From: Arthrobacter sp.
GTDB lineage: Bacteria; Actinomycetota; Actinomycetes; Actinomycetales; Micrococcaceae
Direction of reading: 5' to 3'
DNA: 7,092 nt
Assembly: GCA_018260285.1 (NCBI GenBank)
Contig: JAGLBH010000085.1
Span: forward strand, 1 to 7,092
Part shown: piece after piece, positions 1 to 5,830 of the stretch
Numbering within the stretch: the stretch's first letter is position 1
Layout: each line of letters begins with the position of its first letter
Position numbers and translations under genes: made by a program
Notes under the pieces: generated by a model
The model's database searches: none
Told to the model about the DNA's origin: nothing
The model's input: the letters and a program-made list of their open reading frames with translations, nothing else

Positions 1-1359
1 GCCGATGTCGAAGACCACGCGGGCCGCCCGCATCCGCTGGCAGTCGAGCATCCCCATGCGGTCGCCCGGGTCGGTCAGGTAGCCGAGCTCCTCCATGAGG
101 CGCTCTGCGTACAGGGCCCAGCCCTCGCCGTGGCCCGAGGTCCAGCAGAAGTCGCGACGCCACGAGTTGAGGCTGTCCTTGAGGTAGGTCGCCGTGGCCA
201 CCTGGAGGTGGTGCCCCGGGACGCCCTCGTGATAGACCGTGGAGGTCTCGCCCCATGTCGTGAACTGGGTCTCTCCCGGCGGAACAGACCACCACATGCG
301 GCCGGGGCGGGAGAAGTCGGCCGTGGGGCCCGTGTAGTACACGCCCCCGTCCTGTGTGGGGGCGATCCTGCACTCGAGCGTGCGGAGCGGCTCCGGGATG
401 TCGAACTGCTCGCGGCCGAGCTCCTCGATCGCCTGGTCGGAGAGGCCCTGCATCCACGCGCGGAGGGCATCGGTGCCGTGGAGCTGGCGGGCCGGGTCCT
501 CGTTGAGGGCCTTCTTCGCCTCAGCGATCGTGGCTCCGGGGCGGATGAGCTCCGCCACGCCCTCCTGCTCCGCCACGATCTGGTCGAGCACGCCCAGGCC
601 CCAGGCGTAGGTCTCCTCGAGGTCGATCTCCTCCCCGAGGAAGGAGCGCGACGCGCGGAGGTAGCGCTCGCGGCCCACGGCGTCCTTCTCCGGCGCCTGG
701 GGGAGCAGCTCGGCGCTGAGGTAGTCGACGAGGCGCACGTAGGCGGCATTCGCCCTCTCGGCGCCCTCCCGGAGGGCCTCGGCCTGCGCGGGATGGGCCT
801 GGGCGCCGGTCTCTGCGAGGGTCGTGAAGAATCCGTTCGGGGCCCCGTAGGCGCGGCACTGGTCGGCGACGACGGCGACCTGCCTGCGCGCAGCCGTCAC
901 GCCCCGCTCTGCGGCGTAGGAGAGTGACTCGATGTAGCCCTCGACAGCCCCGGGGACGTTCGTGAGGCGTCCGGCGATGTTCGCCCAGTCCTCGGCGCTC
1001 TCCTGCGGCATGAGATCGAAGATCTGGCGGATGTCCTGTGCCGGGGAGGCGATGTTGTTGAGCGAGGCGTGAGGGTCGAGCGCGTCGATCATCTCCAGCG
1101 TGAGACTCAGGCGCTCGCGCATGGCGTCCTGGGTCACCGCATCCGCCTCGTCGGCGGGCGTGAGGGCATTCAGGCGCTCCAGCGTGCGGGCGGTGAGCTC
1201 GCGCTCGGCCGCGATGCCGGCAGGGGAGTAGTCCGAGTACTCCGTCTCTCGGCCCGGAAGGCCCATGGAGGTGGCCAGGTCCGGATTCATGGCGAGGACC
1301 TGCTCGACGTGCTCTTCGGCGAGGGCGTCGATGGCGGTGGGGGTGCGCTGTGGGCTCAT
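1..1359 (-). CDS. DUF885 family metallopeptidase-like protein, C-terminus cut by the window edge
   Basis: The frame stays open for 453 codons from the ATG at 1359 to the left edge, with no stop seen. The translation carries the hallmark DUF885 signature YHEGVPGHHLQ, with the HExxxGHH residues at His377, Glu378, Gly382, His383 and His384. This is followed by GEGWALYAE at 411-419 (Glu412 a likely metal ligand or catalytic residue) and then DRMGMLDCQRMRAARVV, the usual DUF885 tail block. Family members are usually about 550-600 residues, so roughly the last 100 are probably missing here. Members resemble zinc peptidases, but substrates are mostly unknown. I see no signal peptide (the N-terminus is MSPQRTPTAIDAL), so a cytoplasmic location is inferred. 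The start is chosen because the ATG at 1367 runs into a stop after three codons, and a -10-like hexamer lies 6 nt upstream of 1359. It diverges from the secreted-protein gene. Family assignment is firm; peptidase activity is inferred. Confidence 0.93.
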   Translation of the reverse strand, partial: MSPQRTPTAIDALAEEHVEQVLAMNPDLATSMGLPGRETEYSDYSPAGIAAERELTARTLERLNALTPADEADAVTQDAMRERLSLTLEMIDALDPHASLNNIASPAQDIRQIFDLMPQESAEDWANIAGRLTNVPGAVEGYIESLSYAAERGVTAARRQVAVVADQCRAYGAPNGFFTTLAETGAQAHPAQAEALREGAERANAAYVRLVDYLSAELLPQAPEKDAVGRERYLRASRSFLGEEIDLEETYAWGLGVLDQIVAEQEGVAELIRPGATIAEAKKALNEDPARQLHGTDALRAWMQGLSDQAIEELGREQFDIPEPLRTLECRIAPTQDGGVYYTGPTADFSRPGRMWWSVPPGETQFTTWGETSTVYHEGVPGHHLQVATATYLKDSLNSWRRDFCWTSGHGEGWALYAERLMEELGYLTDPGDRMGMLDCQRMRAARVVFDIG

Positions 1360-1365
1360 AGGCTC

Positions 1366-1371
1366 ATGTTA
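1366..1371 (-). promoter_or_regulatory. Candidate -10 element (TAACAT) for a leaderless DUF885 mRNA
   Basis: On the minus strand TAACAT (TANNNT) ends 6 nt before the ATG at 1359, and no purine-rich Shine-Dalgarno lies between or just upstream. This spacing would place the transcript start at or next to the A of the start codon. No good -35 hexamer is visible 16-18 bp upstream. Inferred from spacing alone. Confidence 0.45.
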
Positions 1372-1420
1372 ACGCGAAAGCATTGTTGAAGAACAGGGGG
1401 CGGCTGGTGTCCACGGCAGG

Positions 1421-1430
1421 GTCAGCTGAC
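1421..1430. promoter_or_regulatory. Perfect 10-bp palindrome, possible operator
   Basis: GTCAGCTGAC reads identically on both strands and is immediately followed by TTGTGC, a weak -35-like hexamer on the plus strand. It sits centrally in the divergent intergenic region, where a regulator dimer could bind. A 10-bp palindrome can arise by chance and the symmetry does not extend into the flanks, so this is only a candidate. Confidence 0.25.
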
Positions 1431-1534
1431 TTGTGCAGGCCGTCCATCTGGTGGGACGCTGAGGACTTCTGCCCCACTCCCGCCGTTTCGGCTGCGGCAG
1501 AACGAGCAGTTCGTCCCCCATCCGCTCTACCCAC

Positions 1535-1539
1535 AGGAG
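1535..1539 (+). promoter_or_regulatory. Shine-Dalgarno of the secreted-protein gene
   Basis: AGGAG lies 7 nt before the ATG at 1547, a canonical spacing. It fixes the start of the secreted protein and shows that this gene uses a leadered mRNA, unlike four of its neighbours. Confidence 0.85.
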
Positions 1540-1546
1540 ATTTACA

Positions 1547-2041
1547 ATGTTCGGTTCACGAACCATCGCCGTTTCACTCGCAGCAGCAGGGCTCCTGGCC
1601 TCTGCCGCGGCCCCTGCCACGGCAGCCGTCACCGGCCCGGATTCCGCAGTCTCCATCACCAGCGGCGCCCCGGTCCCCGGTCTCATGACGGCAGGCACCT
1701 TCACGATCTCCAGCGTCGGATCCGCCCCCGTGGCAGCCGGCGCCCGCTACAAGGTCACGTTCCAGGACATGCGCGGAACCGCATCCCTCTCGACGCACAC
1801 GGTCACCTGCCCCATCCTCTGGAACTGCTCTGCCGCGAAGGATCCGAGCGACTACAACAGCTACATCATCACCCTCAAGAAGTCCCTGCCGGCAGGGCAG
1901 TCCGTCAGCGGCCTGTGGTCCAACAACCACTTCTTCAACGGCACCCGGGACCGCGTGACGATCCAGCGCCTCTCCGGCACGGCAGACGTCAGCCCGGCCA
2001 ACGACACGGCGGTGTACGACAACGCACGAGTCGGCTTCTAG
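1547..2041 (+). CDS. Small secreted protein, probable single Ig/DUF11-like beta-sandwich
   Basis: This 164-residue protein has a Sec signal peptide: short basic N-terminus (Arg5), hydrophobic Ala/Leu core at about 7-22, and a likely signal peptidase I site after Ala26 or Ala27 (motif ATA or TAA). No lipobox, LPXTG motif or C-terminal membrane segment is present, so release into the medium or loose wall association is inferred. The mature part of about 138 residues looks all-beta. It ends in SPANDTAVYDNARVGF, resembling the D-x-NPANNTA closing motif of DUF11/CARDB-type Ig-like domains, and the segment around 53-72 (TISSVGSAPVAAG) resembles their opening strand. Two cysteines, Cys88 and Cys94 (CPILWNC), are the only ones and could form a disulfide outside the cell. 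A strong Shine-Dalgarno supports translation. I do not recognise a named family. Its stop is 7 bp from that of the convergent accE gene. Function unknown; adhesive or structural roles are only possibilities. Confidence 0.85.
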   Translation: MFGSRTIAVSLAAAGLLASAAAPATAAVTGPDSAVSITSGAPVPGLMTAGTFTISSVGSAPVAAGARYKVTFQDMRGTASLSTHTVTCPILWNCSAAKDPSDYNSYIITLKKSLPAGQSVSGLWSNNHFFNGTRDRVTIQRLSGTADVSPANDTAVYDNARVGF

Positions 2042-2048
2042 GGCCTTC

Positions 2049-2282
2049 TCAGCGCTTCCACTTCCAGGAGCCCGGCCCGGGGATCGCGGGCAGCGCAAGG
2101 ATCGCGCGGCGCAGCAGCGCGCGCGTCTGCGACCGCGGTCCCGGGGCCGTCTTGGGCGCCGGAGCGTAGGAGTTCGTCGCCATGACCGCTGCGGTCAGGG
2201 CGACGAGCTCCTCGTCGCTGATCTCGCCGCGGGTCACGGACAGGCGAGGCTGGCTCTCGGGGTCGAGTCTGACATCCATCAT
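2049..2282 (-). CDS. accE: Acyl-CoA carboxylase epsilon subunit
   Basis: This 77-residue protein is encoded 15 bp downstream of accD on the same strand. It matches the small actinobacterial ACC epsilon family: an N-terminal segment with RGEISDEELVALTAAV at 18-33 (family pattern RGxPTxEELAALVAVL), a flexible Ala/Pro-rich middle, then a basic stretch and the closing GPGSWKWKR, where family members end in GPGAW-like motifs. Epsilon subunits bind the alpha/beta carboxylase core and raise its activity in Streptomyces and mycobacteria, and they are found mainly in actinobacteria. The start is the first of two adjacent ATG codons; either is possible. An AGAAAG ribosome site lies 7 nt upstream. It is likely made only from the accD transcript. 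No terminator is visible before the convergent secreted-protein gene. The family call rests on motif, length and position together, since the family is weakly conserved. Confidence 0.88.
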   Translation of the reverse strand: MMDVRLDPESQPRLSVTRGEISDEELVALTAAVMATNSYAPAPKTAPGPRSQTRALLRRAILALPAIPGPGSWKWKR

Positions 2283-2289
2283 GAGGGCG

Positions 2290-2295
2290 CTTTCT
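2290..2295 (-). promoter_or_regulatory. Ribosome binding site of accE
   Basis: On the minus strand AGAAAG lies 7 nt before the accE ATG, inside the 15-bp gap after the accD stop codon. It pairs with the 5' part of the anti-Shine-Dalgarno (consensus AGAAAGGAGG). It is the only candidate in this gap. Confidence 0.5.
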
Positions 2296-2297
2296 GG

Positions 2298-3914
2298 TTA
2301 GAGGGGGATATTCCCGTGCTTCTTGGCGGGCAGCCGTTCGTGCTTGTCGCGCGCGGCCCGCAGGCCCCGGATGATCTGGAGGCGGGTCTCGCTCGGGGCG
2401 ATCACGGCGTCCACATAGCCCAGCTCCGCCGCCTGGTACGGGTTGAGCAGCTCCGCCTCGTAGGCGTCGACGAGCTCTGAGCGGCGCGCCTCGACGTCGC
2501 CCCCCTCCGCCTCCACGGACGCGAGGTCGCGGCGGTACAGGATGTTCACGGCGCCCTGGGCGCCCATGACCCCGATCTGGGCGGTGGGCCAGGCGAGGTT
2601 GATGTCCGCCCCGAGCTTCTTCGAGCCCATGACGATGTACGCGCCGCCGTAGGCCTTCCGCGTGATGACCGTGATCTTCGGGACCGTGGCCTCGGCGTAG
2701 GCGTAGAGCAGCTTGGCCCCGCGGCGGATGATGCCCTGGAACTCCTGGTCGGTGCCGGGGAGGAACCCCGGAACGTCCACGAGGGTGATGAGCGGGATGT
2801 TGAACGCGTCGCAGCTGCGGACGAACCGCGCGGCCTTCTCGCTCGCGGCGATGTCGAGCGTCCCGGCGAACTGCATCGGCTGGTTGGCGACGACGCCGAC
2901 GCTGCGCCCCTCGACCCGCCCGTAGCCGACGATGATGTTCGGGGCATAGAGCGACTGCACTTCGAGGAAGTGCCCGTCGTCCACGATCGACTCGATGACT
3001 TCCCGCATGTCGTAGGGCTGGTTGGCGGAGTCCGGGATGAGGGCGTCGAGGGCCAGGTCCTCCTCCGTCTCCTCTGCCGGCTGGTCGAAGGCCGTGGAGG
3101 GGGCCTCCGCCAGGTTGTTGCTCGGCAGGAAGTCGAGGAGCTCCTTGACGAAGTCGATGGCGTCCTCCTCGCTCGAGGCGAGGTACGCGGCCGTGCCCGT
3201 CTTCTCGTTGTGGGCGCGCGCTCCGCCGAGCGTCTCCATGTCCACCTCTTCGCCCGTGACCGTCTTGATGACGTCCGGCCCCGTGATGAACATGTGGCTC
3301 GACTTGTCCACCATGACCACATAGTCCGTCAGGGCGGGGGAGTAGGCGGCGCCGCCCGCGCAGGGGCCCATGATGAGGGAGATCTGCGGGATCACCCCGG
3401 AGGCGTGGACATTGCCGCGGAAGATGTCCGCGAACATGGCGAGCGAGGCGACGCCCTCCTGGATGCGGGCGCCCCCGCCGTCGTTGATCCCGATGATCGG
3501 GCAGCCGGTCTTGAGGGCGAACTGCTGGACCTTGACGATCTTCTCGCCGTTGACCTGGCTGAGCGAGCCGCCGAAGACGGTGAAGTCCTGGGAGTACACG
3601 GCCACCTGGCGCCCCTCGACCGTGCCGAATCCGGAGACGACGCCGTCCGTGAGCAGCTTCTTCTGCTCCATGCCGAAGCTCGTGGAGTGGTGGACGGCGA
3701 GCTGGTCGAACTCAACGAAGGACCCCTCGTCGAGAAGCATCTCGATGCGCGCCCGGGCCGTGCCCTTGCCCCGGGCGATCTGCTTCTCCAGGGCCTCCCG
3801 GCCTGCTGGGGCGAGGGCCTGCTCGCGCCGGGCGCGGAAGTCCGCGATCTTGCCGGCGGTCGTGGAGAGGTCGTGCGCCTCTGTCTGATTCTTCGGTGTT
3901 CCCTGGGCACTCAT
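2298..3914 (-). CDS. accD: Acyl-CoA carboxylase carboxyltransferase (beta) subunit, AccD5/PccB type
   Basis: This subunit transfers the carboxyl group from carboxybiotin to an acyl-CoA (acetyl- or propionyl-CoA), giving malonyl- or methylmalonyl-CoA for fatty acid and lipid synthesis in the cytoplasm. From the ATG at 3914 it is 538 residues, a normal length. Two crotonase-like halves are visible. The N-terminal half has [11 protein letters not shown] at 144-154 (first oxyanion hole) and [11 protein letters not shown] at 184-194. The C-terminal half has [27 protein letters not shown] (Gly423-Gly424 region, second oxyanion hole) and the closing KKHGNIPL. The longest frame begins 12 codons upstream at 3950. 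I chose Met13 because a TACGAT -10-like hexamer ends exactly 7 nt before it and would overlap the upstream codons. It forms an operon with accE. The biotinylated alpha subunit it needs is not in the window. Propionyl versus acetyl preference cannot be decided here. Confidence 0.97.
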   Translation of the reverse strand: MSAQGTPKNQTEAHDLSTTAGKIADFRARREQALAPAGREALEKQIARGKGTARARIEMLLDEGSFVEFDQLAVHHSTSFGMEQKKLLTDGVVSGFGTVEGRQVAVYSQDFTVFGGSLSQVNGEKIVKVQQFALKTGCPIIGINDGGGARIQEGVASLAMFADIFRGNVHASGVIPQISLIMGPCAGGAAYSPALTDYVVMVDKSSHMFITGPDVIKTVTGEEVDMETLGGARAHNEKTGTAAYLASSEEDAIDFVKELLDFLPSNNLAEAPSTAFDQPAEETEEDLALDALIPDSANQPYDMREVIESIVDDGHFLEVQSLYAPNIIVGYGRVEGRSVGVVANQPMQFAGTLDIAASEKAARFVRSCDAFNIPLITLVDVPGFLPGTDQEFQGIIRRGAKLLYAYAEATVPKITVITRKAYGGAYIVMGSKKLGADINLAWPTAQIGVMGAQGAVNILYRRDLASVEAEGGDVEARRSELVDAYEAELLNPYQAAELGYVDAVIAPSETRLQIIRGLRAARDKHERLPAKKHGNIPL

Positions 3915-3921
3915 GATTTTC

Positions 3922-3927
3922 ATCGTA
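3922..3927 (-). promoter_or_regulatory. Candidate -10 element (TACGAT) for leaderless accDE mRNA
   Basis: On the minus strand TACGAT ends 7 nt (GAAAATC) before the accD ATG at 3914. Transcription would start on the A of the start codon, giving an mRNA with no leader. No Shine-Dalgarno precedes either ATG (3914 or 3923). The -35 region has only a TGATGT-like stretch with poor consensus. Confidence 0.55.
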
Positions 3928-3978
3928 GCCGCCAGGGGGCGGGAGCACATCAGCTACTGAGGGGTAGGGGCGGTGTTC

Positions 3979-3984
3979 TATGCT
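3979..3984 (+). promoter_or_regulatory. Candidate -10 element (TATGCT) for leaderless SDR mRNA
   Basis: TATGCT ends 7 nt (GAATGAC) before the ATG at 3992, mirroring the accD promoter across the divergent gap. A weak CTGAGG (TGA core) lies 16 bp upstream as a possible -35. The hexamer overlaps an earlier in-frame ATG at 3980, arguing that 3992 is the true start. Confidence 0.55.
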
Positions 3985-3991
3985 GAATGAC

Positions 3992-4882
3992 ATGAATCAC
4001 ACTGCGGACCGCTTCCATGCCCCTGACCACGTTGCCCAGGCTCCGGGGATTCGGCCCACGGGACGCAGCCTGGCGGGCCAGACGATCCTCATGTCCGGCG
4101 GCTCCCGGGGCATCGGCCTGGCCATCGCCCTCCGCGCGGCGCGGGACGGGGCCAACGTGGCGATCCTCGCCAAGACGGACACCCCTCACCCCAAGCTCGA
4201 GGGCACCGTCCACACCGCAGTGGAGCAGATCACCGCGGCAGGAGGGCGCGGCCTCGCCCTCGTGGGGGATGTGCGCGACGACGAGAGCGTGGCCGGCGCC
4301 GTCGAGAAGACCCTGAGCGAGTTCGGGGGGATCGACGCCGTGGTGAACAACGCGAGCGCCATCGACCTCTCCTCGACGGCCGAGATCAGCATGAAGAAAT
4401 ACGACCTCATGCAGTCGATCAACGCGCGCGGGGCGTTCCTCCTGAGCAAGCTCTCCCTCGACGCCCTCAAGCGCTCCGAGAATCCCCACATCCTCACCCT
4501 CTCGCCGCCCCTGGACCTCAGCCCGGTGTGGTTCGAGTCGAACCTCGCCTACACCATGGCCAAGTACGGGATGTCCATGACCACCCTGGGGCTGGCCGCC
4601 GAGCTCAGGCCCGCGGGCATCGCGGTCAACTCCCTGTGGCCCGCGACGACGATCGACACCGCCGCCGTCCGCAACATCATCGGCGGGGCAGAGCTCGCAG
4701 CGGCCAGCCGCCTCCCCGAGATTGTGGCGGACGCCGCCCACGCCGTCCTCACCCAGGAGTCCTCGGAGGTCACGGGGCGCTTCCTCATCGACGAGGAGGT
4801 CCTCGCGGCCGTGGGCGTGAGCGACTTCAGCGTCTACCAGCGGGGCTCCGGCCCGCTCGTCCGCGACTTCTTCCTCGCCTGA
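3992..4882 (+). CDS. Short-chain dehydrogenase/reductase, HSDL2-like
   Basis: This 296-residue NAD(P)-dependent oxidoreductase is of the HSDL2-like SDR group. A Rossmann nucleotide-binding motif GGSRGIG lies at 36-42 and NNAS at 119-122 (the usual NNAG). The catalytic tetrad is complete: Asn144, Ser171 (in LTLSPPL), Tyr187 and Lys191 (YTMAKYGMS). The segments NPHILTLSPPLDL, WF..NLAYTMAKYGMS and LWPATTIDTAA are typical of HSDL2 relatives rather than FabG. Animal HSDL2 is peroxisomal with an SCP2 lipid-transfer domain; no SCP2 domain is present here, as in most bacterial members. The last residues, SGPLVRDFFLA, match the family tail. Substrate unknown; fatty acyl or hydroxyacyl compounds are plausible given the adjacent carboxylase. 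The start at 3992 rather than 3980 follows from the -10 spacing and costs four residues. It is divergent from accD (77 bp) and 45 bp upstream of birA on the same strand. Confidence 0.92.
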   Translation: MNHTADRFHAPDHVAQAPGIRPTGRSLAGQTILMSGGSRGIGLAIALRAARDGANVAILAKTDTPHPKLEGTVHTAVEQITAAGGRGLALVGDVRDDESVAGAVEKTLSEFGGIDAVVNNASAIDLSSTAEISMKKYDLMQSINARGAFLLSKLSLDALKRSENPHILTLSPPLDLSPVWFESNLAYTMAKYGMSMTTLGLAAELRPAGIAVNSLWPATTIDTAAVRNIIGGAELAAASRLPEIVADAAHAVLTQESSEVTGRFLIDEEVLAAVGVSDFSVYQRGSGPLVRDFFLA

Positions 4883-4914
4883 CCCGCGCTCAGGGCCTGC
4901 CAAGCGGCGCTGGA

Positions 4915-4920
4915 TAGGAT
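4915..4920 (+). promoter_or_regulatory. Candidate -10 element (TAGGAT) for leaderless birA mRNA
   Basis: TAGGAT ends 7 nt (GGTTCGC) before the ATG at 4928, the same spacing as at accD and the SDR gene. It overlaps an earlier in-frame ATG at 4919, which would then not be transcribed. No consensus -35 is visible 16-18 bp upstream. Part of TAGGAT (AGGA) could be read as a Shine-Dalgarno for 4928 with 8 nt spacing, so a leadered reading through from the SDR gene is also possible; both favour 4928. Confidence 0.5.
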
Positions 4921-4927
4921 GGTTCGC

Positions 4928-5830
4928 ATGCCGTCTCTTGAAAACCCTTCACATTCTTCGCCCCCAGAGTCGGTTGATGCTGTGCTGGATCCTGCGCGTC
5001 TGAGGAGGGCCCTCGACGCCCGGGGCCTCAAGCACGTCACCGCGGAGATCCTCGACGTGACCGCCTCGACGAACGCCCTCCTCGCGGAGCGGGCCGAGGC
5101 GGGCGAGGCGACGCACGGCGCACTCATCGCGGCCCGTCACCAGGAGCAGGCGAAGGGCCGGCTGGGCCGGGCGTGGGTCACCCCTCCGGATTCAGCGCTC
5201 CTCTTCTCTCTCCTCGTGGATCCCCAGGCCCTCCTGCCGGGCGTGCCCCTCTCCACCGAGCGCTGCGGACTCGTGCCCCTCGCGGCAGGCGCTGCGGCCG
5301 TCCGCGCGGTTCGGGAGACGACCGGGCTGCCTGCGCAGCTCAAGTGGCCCAACGACGTTCTGGTGAACGAGCGCAAGCTCGCCGGCATTCTCTGCCAGCT
5401 CGTGGCGCTGCCTCAGGGGGGCTTCGGCGTCGTCATCGGGGTGGGGCTGAACGTGAGACAGCGCGCGGACGAGCTCCCCGTGCCCACCGCCACCTCCCTG
5501 GAGGCCTCCGGCGCCGGCGAGGCCGATGCCGACGAGCTGCTCGCACGGATCGTCGCAGAGACCATGACCGTGGCGCGGGAGGCGCTGCGCTCGGGGGACC
5601 TCACCGAGATCAGGCGCGTCATGTCCACGCTCGGCTCGCGGGTGCGGGTGGAGCGGTCGGCCGATGACCCGGCGCAGGACGAGTACGGGACAGCGGTGGA
5701 GATCGCGCCGAACGGCGGACTGGTGGTCCGCACCGACGACGGCCGGGATGTGGCTGTCCAGGCAGGAGACGTCTGGCATGTGCGCCCGGAGGAGAGCCCG
5801 CGCACCTCGACCCCGGGGGCCCAGGCATGA
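4928..5830 (+). CDS. birA: Biotin--[acetyl-CoA-carboxylase] ligase, monofunctional
   Basis: This enzyme activates biotin with ATP to biotinyl-AMP and attaches it to the carrier lysine of biotin-dependent carboxylases. It has 300 residues from the ATG at 4928. Visible motifs are STN at 47-49, the biotinyl-AMP loop KGRLGRAW at 76-83, KWPND at 139-143, RKLAGIL at 149-155 and GVGLNV further on, followed by a small C-terminal SH3-like domain ending near GDVWHV. The N-terminus (about 1-20) is Ser/Pro-rich and has no helix-turn-helix, so this is a group I ligase that does not act as the biotin repressor. The loop departs from the common GRGRxGR: the first Gly is Ala75 and the first Arg is Lys76. The stop overlaps the next start (ATGA), implying translational coupling. 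Divergence from accD across the SDR gene parallels the mycobacterial accD5-birA arrangement. Confidence 0.96.
   Translation: MPSLENPSHSSPPESVDAVLDPARLRRALDARGLKHVTAEILDVTASTNALLAERAEAGEATHGALIAARHQEQAKGRLGRAWVTPPDSALLFSLLVDPQALLPGVPLSTERCGLVPLAAGAAAVRAVRETTGLPAQLKWPNDVLVNERKLAGILCQLVALPQGGFGVVIGVGLNVRQRADELPVPTATSLEASGAGEADADELLARIVAETMTVAREALRSGDLTEIRRVMSTLGSRVRVERSADDPAQDEYGTAVEIAPNGGLVVRTDDGRDVAVQAGDVWHVRPEESPRTSTPGAQA

Larger units (their letters stand above)
1360..1546. other. Divergent intergenic region (187 bp)
   Basis: This is non-coding sequence between the divergently read DUF885 gene and the secreted-protein gene. It holds the candidate DUF885 -10 element at its left end, a perfect 10-bp palindrome (GTCAGCTGAC) at 1421-1430, a short GCCG-TTT-CGGC hairpin at 1482-1492, and the secreted-gene Shine-Dalgarno at its right end. 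I could not find a convincing housekeeping promoter (TTGACA/TANNNT) for the rightward gene. Short open frames across it lack ribosome sites and coding character. Confidence 0.6.

Noticed and set aside
130..927. Plus-strand open frame opposite the DUF885 gene
   Set aside because: The minus strand carries the HExxxGHH and EGWALYAE motifs in one uninterrupted frame to the window edge. The plus frame has no family features.
1543..1548. TACAAT as a -10 element for the secreted-protein gene
   Set aside because: It overlaps the ATG at 1547, so transcription would begin inside the gene and lose the start codon. The AGGAG site shows that the mRNA has a leader.
1383..1688. Plus-strand open frame starting in the intergenic gap
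   Set aside because: It starts without a ribosome site and overlaps the secreted protein in a different frame. The signal peptide and AGGAG support the other frame.
2068..2095. GC-rich inverted repeat as an accDE terminator
   Set aside because: It lies within the coding end of accE (Pro-Gly-Pro-Gly codons) and has no following T-run, so it is better explained by codon content.
3915..3950. Upstream start for accD at 3950 or 3923
   Set aside because: Neither has a Shine-Dalgarno. The added residues ([12 protein letters not shown]) look unlike AccD N-termini, and the -10-like hexamer lies within them.
2970..3986. Long plus-strand open frame opposite accD
   Set aside because: It is antisense to a fully conserved carboxyltransferase. 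Its Asp/Arg/Glu/Val-rich, repetitive composition is typical of a GC-rich shadow frame, and it has no ribosome site or recognisable domain.
3950..4903. Long minus-strand open frame opposite the SDR gene
   Set aside because: The plus-strand frame has a complete SDR tetrad and Rossmann motif. The antisense frame is a low-complexity composition shadow.
5192..5779. Minus-strand open frames opposite birA
   Set aside because: They overlap conserved ligase motifs on the other strand and have His/Arg/Gly-rich shadow composition.
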